Below, piece after piece: positions 1-9,163 of a DNA stretch of 64,000 bases (position 1 is its first letter; each line of letters begins with the position of its first letter). The notes below the pieces were generated by a model. It did no database searches and had not been told where the DNA came from. It saw only the letters and a program-made list of their open reading frames with translations. Both the position numbers and the translations under genes were made by a program. Source of the DNA: Diaporthe sp. PMI_573 (taxonomy: Eukaryota; Ascomycota; Sordariomycetes; Diaporthales; Diaporthaceae); assembly GCA_021399435.1 (NCBI GenBank), contig JAJTUP010000052.1:399865-463864 (forward strand), given 5' to 3'.

Positions 1-475
1 TGATACATTTTTAGTTAATATTCAAAGTTTTAATATTGTAGTAAACCTTGTTTTTTTTTAATATCTTTCTTGAAGAGAAGAATTAGTAGTTCAATTTCTA
101 ATTATTATTCCATTCTCTAAATCTCCTCAAGCGTGCTTTGCTCTGCGATGAGCCTGGCTGGCACGGACGTTTTTTGTATTGTCTCGCTCGCTGGGGTGTC
201 TCGCTCGTTGGTGCTTGACGTTACTTATTTCCTAGTCTTATTAATTTAAAGGGGTTCGCGGTGGCGCAGGGTGGTCTAACCTAAATAAGTTTTCACGTTG
301 GCCAACGTTCTCGATCCTTGCAAAGTACTTTTCACTACTTATAATGGTGTGTAGAAGTACTGTATCTTGTGAGTTACATAATATTTCCTTTCAGCATCTG
401 GCCCTATTCAAGAGCTTCCATTCACCAATATTACCCCTGCCTACTTCAACATTGAGATAACTAACTCCTGGACAG
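1..475. other. No gene; AT-rich sequence upstream of dynamin fragment
   Basis: No convincing coding exon. The first 130 bases are AT-rich. An intron-like 3' end (branch ATAACTAACT, acceptor GGACAG at 475) runs into the dynamin fragment, but no upstream dynamin exon is recognisable. Confidence 0.5.
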
Positions 476-890
476 CTTGTTGTATTCGGGGACCAATCCT
501 CTGGAAAGAGTTCTGTGCTGGAGAGCGTGACGGGTTTCTCTTTCCCGCGGGCTCCTGGCTTATGTACTCGCCATGCTACCCAAATCACGTGCTGCCGTGA
601 TCCTGTAGAGGGCGTTCTCATCTCAATCATCCCTCGTCCGGACGCAGATGAGACGCTCAAGGCAAGGCTCCTTCAATTTACCCGCCACTGGTCAAATATT
701 GATAGCAACGAGCTCGCCATCATCTTCAAAGAGGTTCTCAATCCCTTCGCCGCCTAAATGTTCTCTTCGCTAATTGTAACAGGCAAATGCTGCAATGGGA
801 ATCCGCATGAGCACCGCTGATGAAGATGCCGGTCCCGGATCCGGGGTATTCAGTCAGGACATTCTCAAAATCGAGATTAGGGGGCCTGAG
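476..890 (+). pseudogene. Dynamin-type GTPase, internal fragment
   Basis: Two exon-like blocks (476-733 and 783-890) joined by a 49-nt intron (734-782, branch GCTAAT) read as the start of a dynamin GTPase domain. The first gives LVVFGDQSSGKSS, the P-loop, then PGLCTRHATQIT, the switch I region with its conserved threonine. The second ends in LKIEIRGPE, which in the family lies just before the DVPG (G3) motif, and is followed by a good donor (GTGAGC). No DVPG exon, G4 motif or stalk is seen in the next 800 bases and no start exon upstream, so I read it as a fragment. Family identity is firm from the P-loop context. Fungal dynamin-like GTPases beyond the core Vps1/Dnm1 set are often dispensable; which subfamily this was cannot be told. 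Confidence 0.8.
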
Positions 891-1674
891 GTGAGCAATC
901 TGCAAGAGGGAAATCGAAAATGGGGGGCAGAAAAGGAGAAGAAATAACACTGGACCCAGAAGCAGATACTTGCTTTAAAAAATGATATTAACTTAAAGAA
1001 AAACTGTATTTAAGTGGACTGAAAATCAAATTAGGAATCGAAATTTTGAAATCTGAAATCGTTTGTCCAAACACGCGACAACCTACGGGCCCAACTGGCT
1101 TGGTCTAATTTTGCAAGGTACCGATTCACACTTTCTTTAAATTACTTCCTCGGCAGTTAACAATTCAGATTCTTCTGATTAATTACTGATTAACCCTAGC
1201 GTTTACGAGAAAAGGTTCCTGGATCCAGCAATAAACGTTGTTGTTTTCTAGGGTCATCAATTGTGGATTTATTAAGGCTTGATCCTGGACTGCGTAGTCC
1301 TGTCACGCTATAGGGCCCACCGATATGAATAGCACACCGGAGCTTCTATTCTTACGCTTTTTTCTTCTTCTCTTCGATCAACCCGATCCCGCCAACTGCT
1401 CGTTTCTGTGACAACTTTCTATCGTGATTTTATAATGTGGGTTTTATTATGGCGTTTGCTTATGATCTGGCTTCTTGCTAGAAAGTTGGAAGTGGCACGC
1501 AAAGCTTTGCTAGGCTACGACACACTCTTTTTATAATGGTGAGGCAGCAGTGTTGAGGGGAGGAACGTGATTTAGGAAATTGAAATGGGAGACTCATTCC
1601 AAAACGTCAAATCGCCACGATCTGTCTTTATACCGCCTATAATCTAGGAACCCGCCACAGGTCGATAATTTAAG
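891..1674. other. No gene seen
   Basis: AT-rich non-coding sequence. Contains neither the missing dynamin exons nor any other coherent reading frame. Confidence 0.5.
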
Positions 1675-1948
1675 CAAAAATCGATTTACATAAGGCGTTC
1701 GATGTATTAGATAGCGACGTTCGCAGCCAACTGGAACATATGGAAATGGTGGAAACCATAATCCGCGAGCTTGAGGATTTTGGTTTCAATCTGTACAGGT
1801 CACCATTCCTCAGGTGAAACGTTATTCAAGACTGCTGACACCCATCAATTTCTCCAGGAACTCAAAGTCTACGGTGTTCGTAGTCAAGTTCTGGACAATC
1901 GAGGTCTCCGATGAGACCATACAGAAGCATCGGCGCAATTGTAATATG
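1675..1948 (+). pseudogene. Two-exon coding remnant, unknown family
   Basis: An open frame from about 1675 splices through a 59-nt intron (1799-1857, branch GCTGAC, acceptor CTCCAG) and keeps phase, giving a helical stretch (DVRSQLEHMEMVETIIREL) followed by FGFNLYR and, after the junction, STVFVVKFWTIEVSDETI. Composition and the in-phase splice argue for real coding history. No start or stop fits it, and the frame closes soon after 1948. I do not recognise the family. It may be the 5' part of the gene whose later pieces lie at 2107-2971. Confidence 0.4.
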
Positions 1949-2106
1949 TATGCTATATCTTCAGTCTACATAATAGTGGCCTAAGCTAATATAAGGTATA
2001 TAGGATTGATCGAATTGCTGCAGTGCACACTTCTGTGCACTTAGCTAGACTTTGAAATAAAGTTCCGCCTTGCGCACATCCTAATTGAGGGACCAGACCA
2101 ACAAGG

Positions 2107-2971
2107 AACGTCTCGTCTTCTACAGGCTTGCCTAGATGGACTATCCCATGCACTTCAGGCGACAAGTGCGGATAACGCAGGCGCTATCAGATGTCTCATC
2201 TACATACTCCTGACTGCACTTGAGACCGCTACAAGTTTTAATTCTTCAAGCATCCTCTTGTGGCTTTTTGACCAGCTCGCGGTTATTTGGGCACAACACT
2301 ACCCCCTTACCCCAAACCGTTACTATTCAAATATCTTACTATGACAGCCATGGCAGCCTCCTGGATCTGTTGCGGCAAGCAAGACAGGTCATCCCCACCG
2401 GTCCCGGGAGCAGTATTAGTACAAGTGTAGCATTGCAAGTATATGTCGAAACAGTAGACATTGCTATCAATACAGGTTCTCCCACAGAGGTGTACAGCAC
2501 ATTGCAAGCAACAGTGCATAAGCTGCTGGCAGGTACCTTTCCGTTAGCACCAGAAGCCTTGGTCGTCTGGGCTGAGCTGAGAAGCGCTCTTCCTCTGCAT
2601 GGGGCAAATGCGACGTCGGGGGACCCAGCATCTTCACCACTGACCCAATTGAGCTCCGATCAAAGCCGATTAGTTCTATCTTAGACATCCTTCGGGTGCA
2701 GAGGGATTCATATGAGAGTAATGGCGGATGGGGGATTGCGGGGAGGCTAGACAGGGAGATGCGCGAGATTTCGAGGCTTGTCGAAGGTGGTTTTGGCGAT
2801 GCCGCAGCAAGAATACCTGGTTCAGAGGGGCCGAGACAGAGTCTTGGCCGTGTGGGCGCACCTCGACGATCATGTAGAAAATGTGGGGAGAGCGGACATT
2901 ACACTCAGACATGCACCAAGGTCGCGGATCCTTCACAGTCAACGTCTGGGTACCGTACCGCGGATCCGTAG
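2107..2971 (+). pseudogene. Degraded gene ending in a CCHC zinc knuckle
   Basis: Three overlapping plus-strand frames look coding in succession: 2107-2337 (leucine-rich, with ILLTALETATSFNSSSILLW), 2338-2684 (LLDLLRQARQVIPTGPG..., helical) and about 2650-2971, which ends with a perfect CX2CX4HX4C knuckle, CRKCGESGHYTQTC. Frame changes without convincing splice sites suggest decay. CCHC knuckles at the C-terminus occur in some fungal DDE transposases and gag-like proteins, so a transposon origin is possible, but no catalytic domain is visible. Confidence 0.4.
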
Positions 2972-4346
2972 GGTCAGCAACGGCTATTTGAGAATTTGAC
3001 GGGTTTATAGGTGGCAAGGACTCCTCCTCTGGCAACGGTTCCTCTTCTGGATTCTAGCCTCTGTTTGGTTCTTGGTTCGGGACAAAAATGGCCCGACTTA
3101 GAATGGTCTCCCGGGCGTCCCTTCGTCTCTGACTTATTTTTTAGGCATTTTTTGGGTCCTCTGGAGCCGTCTGGGAGATTACTTTTATTTTAAATTTCCT
3201 CTTGAAGGCCTCCCCGAGACACATTATTCTTGTAAGGTGCGCTTCTGAGGAGTGGGCGAGGAACGGCATATGGACCATTGTCTCTCACCTTTGCAAGCTT
3301 ATATATCAAGCTTCATATCAGAGCTCAATATGTTTTGCAACAAACTTCGGACTTGTTAAGCACAGCACTTTGCTATTCGTCCAGAATAGTCTGTGAACTG
3401 AACATTGGTACCACCACACTGCACACACTCCAGACGGATAACAGAACTCGACCTCTGATTGGCTACCTAGGTAACGAAACTTGCAATCTGATTGATCGTT
3501 CCAACCCTAACCCCGAACCAACATTCAAAAAACACTGCCTTGGGTGGTTCGAAGAAGTCAAACGGGGTGCCCTGATTGGCTGCAGGTTGCTTAGTAAGCA
3601 AACGAGTGTGCAAGCTCCGAAAATGGGTGTGCCTCGCCACCATGCAGGAGACTATTGGCTAACTCGTTCGGAGCCCCAGGCCTAATAATCCTCCCGCTGG
3701 CGACGACAACGTCTGCTGAAGACTGTGTCTAGCTCGGATGCTGGTCCTCAAGTCTATGGCGGCGTATTGCCATATAGATGGCTGTCACTGCGCATGCCCG
3801 TCGGACTCGTGGGTCCTCCATCTCGGCCGTAGGCAACGAAGCCAGCGTGCAGACTGCACTTGGCCGAAACACCACTCTGACGGCAGAATATGTGGCGATC
3901 TTCTCCCGAAGACGTTACAGGCAGTGGGGAAACTACAGGGGGGGCGAGAAGTACATGCCAAGGCCCAGGGCACCCGGTGGGCGACGACTACTGCTGAATT
4001 GGGAATAGGGGCCTCGCCAAGGCCTAATCCTCACCGACGTCGGAGGACCCCACTGTCAATGACGTTCTTCCGGCTTCCAAAACTCGAATGCATCTGTGTG
4101 ATGCTGACTAAGCGCGGGGAACTAGCACATCGATGCCCGATATTTTCAAAATTCGGGCAAATGACCCCGCGCTGTCACGTTTGCTCTCTTCACCTCAAGG
4201 GCGCAAGACAAGTTCAACCATCCCAACAGAGGTCAAGGTGGGTGTGCATCTTTCGTACTGTTATTTTACGGCTAACAATTCATGTAGCTCTCCCTCCATC
4301 GCATAGACACAGAACAAGTACGCTGTGAGCTGCAACTTGGATTTCG
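2972..4346. other. No supported gene
   Basis: Several medium open frames exist here but none has protein-like composition, a family motif or paired splice sites. 3440-3660 has repeated GATTGGCT-type (CCAAT-like) words. Confidence 0.4.
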
Positions 4347-4580
4347 ATGTCCAGCGACGTCGACAAAGCCCTCAACGGCGAGGAAAGATACATCGAGGAT
4401 CACACGTTTGAAGTTAATGAACAAACGAAAGTCATTGCCCAAGGTGTGGCAATCTGGATATATTCATCGGGTACAAACGAACCAGCAAAGTGGCAAGGAA
4501 AAACTACTGGCGACGAGGGGCAATCTGTGTCAAAAGGATATCTTGTGAAGGTGTACAAAGCCCATATACGGTTTCAATAA
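4347..4580 (+). CDS. Small hypothetical protein (77 aa)
   Basis: ATG at 4347 opens a 77-codon frame with balanced, acidic composition (SSDVDKALNGEERYIEDHTF at the start, KGYLVKVYKAHIRF at the end). It stops 2 bases before the stop codon of the convergent minus-strand gene at 4583. No domain is recognised. It could be a last exon of a longer gene, since an intron-like 3' end lies upstream around 4285. Weakly supported. Confidence 0.3.
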   Translation: MSSDVDKALNGEERYIEDHTFEVNEQTKVIAQGVAIWIYSSGTNEPAKWQGKTTGDEGQSVSKGYLVKVYKAHIRFQ

Positions 4581-4582
4581 TA

Positions 4583-5594
4583 TCATACACCGGTCTCTGT
4601 CGAGGAGCGGAAGTCGAGGTACTTCACAATCTCCCACCCTGCTTTGTATCCTACCCTCAAAATAAAAGATATATCCTGTTGGTCGTTATTTGGAACCATT
4701 GCAACTATACTGTTCGTCCGCCGCTGATCAGGTGCTGTTGATGCGACAGCGCAACTTCTCTCCCAGCACCACTGACGACCAGTCTGCAGCGCTAAGAGCA
4801 AGGCCGAGTTGGGCAAGACGCCAGTGAGTTTATCACCCCGCGCTTCGAGAAACTGGAAAACAGGCCCTGGGGTGATATTAGAACAATGGAGCATGAATGC
4901 TACAGCGTGCACTTACGATTTGGGTCAGCATCAGGCGACGCAACGTTGCGATCCAGGCTAGGATGTACCAGGCTCTCGGGCTTAAGTACTAAAGGCTCAG
5001 GATCGTCAGACGTTTCTGGCAAGCGTTGTCTTTTCCGAGACGGCTCAGGCAGTAGATCTGCAGCGATTAGCGTTATGTCTGACTACTGATTCTGACGAGA
5101 AACTAGGCAAACTCACTCCTTATGGCTCGGCTGTTCGCTGTATCTTGTCCGCCACATATATCATGTAGAAGATCGATAATATCGCGTCTGGTCTCGTCGA
5201 AGATCGGACAATCACGGATGGAGTTGGAAAATATAGCTGCATATATCTCAGAAAGACGATTATCGTTGATGCTTGCAGTTGCAGTAGGTGTCAAGGTGAA
5301 CAAAGCTAAGATCAACCAGTTTAGGGACTTGGTTGAATCGGAGTCGCCGTAATGGAGAAGAGGTGATAGGACGTGATCGCCTCTATTATCCTGTATGAGC
5401 TCTCGAGCGTTCAACTTGAGTTGACTATAGTTTTTCCGTTTCTTCCATTCACGGGCGGTAAGGGTGGCCAGAGTCGACCGGTTCCGCTCTAGATCCTTTC
5501 GTAAACTCGTGAATGCTACAGCAGCTCGAACATTGGTTTGGTAAACGCTAAGTGGCTGATCAAGACCAAACAGCAATGCATCCTTAAGAGCCAT
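4583..5594 (-). CDS. Multi-exon hypothetical protein
   Basis: Read on the minus strand from ATG 5594, a first exon (about 5594-5117) encodes a soluble helical protein beginning MALKDALLFGLDQPLSVY. It splices through a very short intron (about 5079-5116, donor GTGAGT) to an exon with a basic KRQR patch and a PETSDDPEP stretch, then through a clear 50-nt intron (4867-4916, GTAAGT..CCCCAG) to a last exon ending 4583 (FQFLEARGDKLTGVLPNS... ETGV). All three exons stay in phase. The same frame also stays open upstream through the purine minisatellite to an ATG at 5990, so the N-terminus could be longer and carry a Leu/Ser-rich repeat. No family recognised; the 38-nt first intron is the weakest point. 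Confidence 0.5.
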
Positions 5595-5624
5595 TTTGCG
5601 AGTTAAGTTGGCATTTGAAATGGT

Positions 5625-5885
5625 AGAGAGGAGGGCAGAGAGGAGGGCAGAGAGGAGGGCAGAGAGGAGGGCAGAGAAGAGGGCAGAGAAGAGGGCAGAG
5701 AAGAGGGCAGAGAGAGAGGGCAGAGAGAGGGGTAAGAGAAGAGGGCAGAGAGGGGGGCGGAGAAGAGGCAGAGGGCGAGAGATGGTGTAAGAGAAAAGGG
5801 CAGAGAGGGCGGCAGAGAGTGGGGCGGAGAAGAGGGCGGAGAGGGAGGCAGAGAGGGGGGCAGAGGGCAGAAGGGCGGCCGGGAG
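5625..5885. repeat. Purine-rich minisatellite, ~12 bp unit
   Basis: About 260 bp of nearly pure purine on the plus strand made of GAGGGCAGAGAG-like 12-mers. The first six to nine units are almost identical and the array grows irregular toward 5885. Because the unit is a multiple of three, it is open in several frames on both strands (RRAE on plus; SALL/SALF on minus), which explains the long open frames crossing it. It abuts the start of the gene at 4583-5594. Confidence 0.9.
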
Positions 5886-5990
5886 GGCGGCAATTGCAAC
5901 CACGCCAACAAGGATGAGTGACGTAACATCCTTGTCAACATGGATGCTGGTCGACTGATTGTAGGGCTGGTGGCGTGAGCTGTAATCCAT

Positions 5991-7254
5991 GCAACAAAGC
6001 GCCAATTTATTTTTCTTTAGCGCGTACTAAAGCAGATCATATTACCAAGAGTGGCAGTCGACCCGGTCGTTCATTGTCAAAAGTGTCTGAACATCGACGG
6101 CGACTGTCTGCTTCTTTTTTGCTTGACACAGTAAGCTGTCAGTTTATCCACGACCAAGACCTTAACGAGCACGACCAGGCCGATCCAACCTCGCGTCGCC
6201 GGGCGCGATATGACCCTGATATACCGTTATTCGGCCACTACCCCGGCCACAATTAGCTGCAGGTAAGGCATGGCTTTGTCATCGGCGCGTGCGGCGTGAA
6301 TCATCTGTACGCTTTCGACCTAGCGCAGTCTCTCCTGCAGCTGATTGGTGGTACCGCGAAGAACCATGTCAGACTTCTTTGCCGTGCGCAACCGAATCAC
6401 CGAATGAGGGCATGTTCAGCCACTCAAGGGTCAGCCAAGGATGAGGGCATACTGTCGCGTCCAGCGCGTTGGATGTACAGAGATTCCGTAAGAACCGGCG
6501 TGTTCCTGCTCGACAAGGTCTTGGCCGGGGAGAACGACAGCCTAGTACGTTCACAAATGAAGCAGACAGCCGTTAATTTTCAACCTATCGCGCATCAAGC
6601 ACTCGAATCACGCGTGGCACGGGGCATTCCCTTTATCAAGCTAATCATGAACAACAGAAGTCGAGACCACCTTCGGGTCTGTGTACGTCTCTGATTTTGA
6701 ATCATGAACCGAGTGCACTAGCCAGTCCCCCTGCCTCCCCTTTTTAGTCCCTGTATCGGAAAGTGGCCAGCCAGCCGCCTTGGTGGTCCGATCTGTCAAC
6801 TGCTAAACCAGAGTCCTGCTGCCGCGCTGTCATATACTGCTGCCCACGGTCGTACCCGGCGGAAAAGGTTGCGAGTGGGCTGGCTAAATGCCTCCGCTTC
6901 AAGATACGATGGCCGAGCTGGATAGCTGGGTTCGACCTGGTCGGCGAGGAGGGCATGGGCAAGCCGCTCAGTGTCATGTATAAAAGAACCATGCCTACTA
7001 CTTTAATATCCCTATACGAGTTTATTACTTTACAACAACAAGTAGTTGAGTATAGAAAGTACTATGCTGTATGCAGGATTTCGAAATCTGAGTCTAATCG
7101 TGGAAAAGAGGATGAGCACCATACTGTGATAGAGATCATGGTTCGGAACTCGGCCAACCCGACAATATAACCCCGCGGGGTATGAGATATTGTTTAAGAA
7201 GAAAATTGCCAACGTGAACGTGAAAAACAGGTCGGCCTGCATCTTCCAGCATCA
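5991..7254. other. No supported gene
   Basis: Open frames are present but lack protein-like composition or splice structure. A 29-base word near 6310 (GCTTTCGACCTAGCGCA...) recurs with two changes near 8016, so this may be old duplicated or mobile sequence. Confidence 0.35.
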
Positions 7255-7426
7255 GCAGCACATCTCAATTCCACGGCGATTGGCGATCAGGTCCTGTTTC
7301 GCCTCTACCATGTCGCCGGGGTAGAGGGTGACATCTGCTGCCTGAATCGTTCCCATCGATCGCCTCCCACCCTCCAATATCGTCAGGGAACCATGTATTT
7401 CGCTCCTGCATCCTCCTCCCGGCGTC
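7255..7426 (+). repeat. ~170 bp repeat, copy 1
   Basis: Starts with CAGCACATCTCAATTCCACG and contains GCCGGGGTAGAGGGTGACAT and then CCCACCCTCCAATATCG. It is followed head-to-tail by copy 2: the TTCCACGG words lie 172 bp apart, giving the unit length. No coding potential; probably part of a degenerate mobile or satellite-like element. Confidence 0.75.
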
Positions 7427-7560
7427 AACAGCACGTCTTGGTTCCACGGCGATTGGGCCTTTCTGCTTTCAGCCTCGCCGCCGGGGTAGATCGTGACACC
7501 TGCTGGGGTTAGCCATTCTCATCACTCGCCTTATTGGTGCCCATATCTCCCTAAACCTGC
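7427..7560 (+). repeat. ~170 bp repeat, copy 2
   Basis: Adjacent to copy 1 in the same orientation. Shares AGCACGTCTTGGTTCCACGG with copy 3 and the GCCGGGGTAGA..GTGACA core with copy 1; its 3' half (CATCACTCGCCT..ATTGGTGCCCATATCTC) matches copy 3. Confidence 0.75.
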
Positions 7561-8445
7561 ATCAATGATGCAGTTGTGCCGTGGGCGTCAACAGGGGTGG
7601 CTGTTGATTGCCTCATTGAACACGAACACGGAGGTACAGCCTGCTCGCGTCAAGACACTTCAGAAGTTGGTAAAGAGCCATGGAGTTAGGAATACGGACC
7701 CTAATTATTTTAGAGAATTCAATATTCTCCTAACCATCTTAGGGCATTAGCTCCCTTAGGACTTCCTCGGAGACATGCTCCTAACATCATGGCAGAAGCA
7801 AAATCTGTGTTCACGCCCCTGACGCAAGAAAAGGGCTGGCCAAACTGATGCTCATCTATTGGGTATCGCCTTGTTGGTTGCGGCGTGAGAGCTGTCTTCT
7901 CCCTCTCGTTGATCCCCAGGGGTCAGGGAAAGCTGCAAGGAAATCGCTCTGAGGCCCTGGTCCCGGCCTGGCTTGCCTGGGAGTAACTGGCAGCAACATG
8001 TAGCCGGAAGTTTTGGCTTTCGACCTAGCGCAATTTCTCCTGTGGGTATGCTCGACAAGTACTGTGTCGAGCGTTGGAAAACGACGGCAATTTACGCACA
8101 AGCGGAGGGCGTGGCGAAATATTTCCTGTGCAATCACACTCTCACATTGTGTGGTTCCAACACCGTGTTCTGGCGCTCCGCGCTGCACCTCCACCAACTT
8201 GAGTTAAAAATGCTGTATTTACATGTCTGTAAGTACCTATTATGAGTGGAATCCTGCATATGCATTTGAATCACCAGGGCAGAGTCGAGGCGTGGCACTG
8301 CGGATTGAATTTAAGACTCGTTTCGACCAAGAGTCCCTCCCCAGCCTTGAAGATGCAGTGGACCCGACCAGTAGGCAGTCGAGATCCTTCGAGAGGAGGG
8401 TCAGACTGAGTCTAAAGCCTAAAGATTGTATGCCTGACTTGCATG

Positions 8446-8606
8446 GTACACCTCCCCAGGGTAATAAAGGTCAGTGGGCCATGTCCAGTTACATTTGACC
8501 CACACACCACTTTGTCACTTTTCTAGCAATTTCCGTACAAACAGTACCTAGAGCTCAATGTAACAGGACATGGCCCACTGACCTTTATTACCCCGGGGAG
8601 GTGTAC
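8446..8606. repeat. 50-bp foldback (inverted repeat with 61-bp loop)
   Basis: 8446-8495 and 8557-8606 are reverse complements over 50 bp with two mismatches, both beginning GTACACCTCCCC when read inward from the outside. The 61-bp spacer is unrelated. This is the shape of a small foldback element or the remains of two head-to-head insertions. It sits just before copy 3 of the ~170 bp repeat. Confidence 0.9.
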
Positions 8607-8639
8607 ATAACAAACAAGGTGGTTGGGACTCCTGTTGAT

Positions 8640-8862
8640 GATGGGCGCATCCCACCCTCTAATATCACCGACGGACCAGGCCTCAGTAGCACGTCTTGGT
8701 TCCACGGTGGTTGGCGATCAGGAGGTGGTCCCGTTTAGCCAGCAATCGCGTTCGCATCGGTGGGTCTCCTCCAGCCTCGTCGCCGGCGTAGAGGGTGACA
8801 TCTGTTGCGTGAATCGTTCTCATCACTCGCCTAATTGGTGCCCATATCTCGCTAGTCAATCG
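8640..8862 (+). repeat. ~170 bp repeat, copy 3 with partial preceding unit
   Basis: 8649-8670 (CCCACCCTCTAATATCACCG) matches the end of copy 1, and 8686-8862 repeats the AGCACGTCTTGGTTCCACGG start, the GTAGAGGGTGACATCTG core and the ATTGGTGCCCATATCTCGCT end. Orientation is the same as copies 1 and 2, about 1.2 kb away. Confidence 0.7.
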
Positions 8863-9163
8863 GTTGTACCTGAGTGGGCAGGGAGGGCTGCTGTGTTGAT
8901 GTTTTCCTTGTTCTCTTGGCTTAGAAAGGTGGAGGGAGGTTGGTAGGGAAGCCCACACACAGTGAAGTAGAGACGTGATATGTACGTGATGGGAACCCCA
9001 GCGTTTCCATTCCATTCAATCTCTCTCCAAAGAACCACTCAAATTCCCGCCGGGGGCCAGCCTGCTACCAGCTTCATTTCTACATATAGCAGGGCAAAGA
9101 GTAAGTTTGAATGGCCGACGAGTTATGAGGTGAGGGAGCTAACAGTCCAGTCTTGTCAGCTCA

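Noticed and set aside
257..330. tRNA-like A and B boxes (GTGGCGCAGGGTGG and GTTCTCGATCC)
   Set aside because: No pairing acceptor or T stem can be drawn; boxes alone are too weak.
3738..4328. 196-codon open frame
   Set aside because: Composition is Cys/His/Arg-rich without pattern, no splice or motif support.
5596..5790. Plus-strand Arg/Glu repeat ORF
   Set aside because: Translation of the purine minisatellite only; open in several frames because the unit is a multiple of three.
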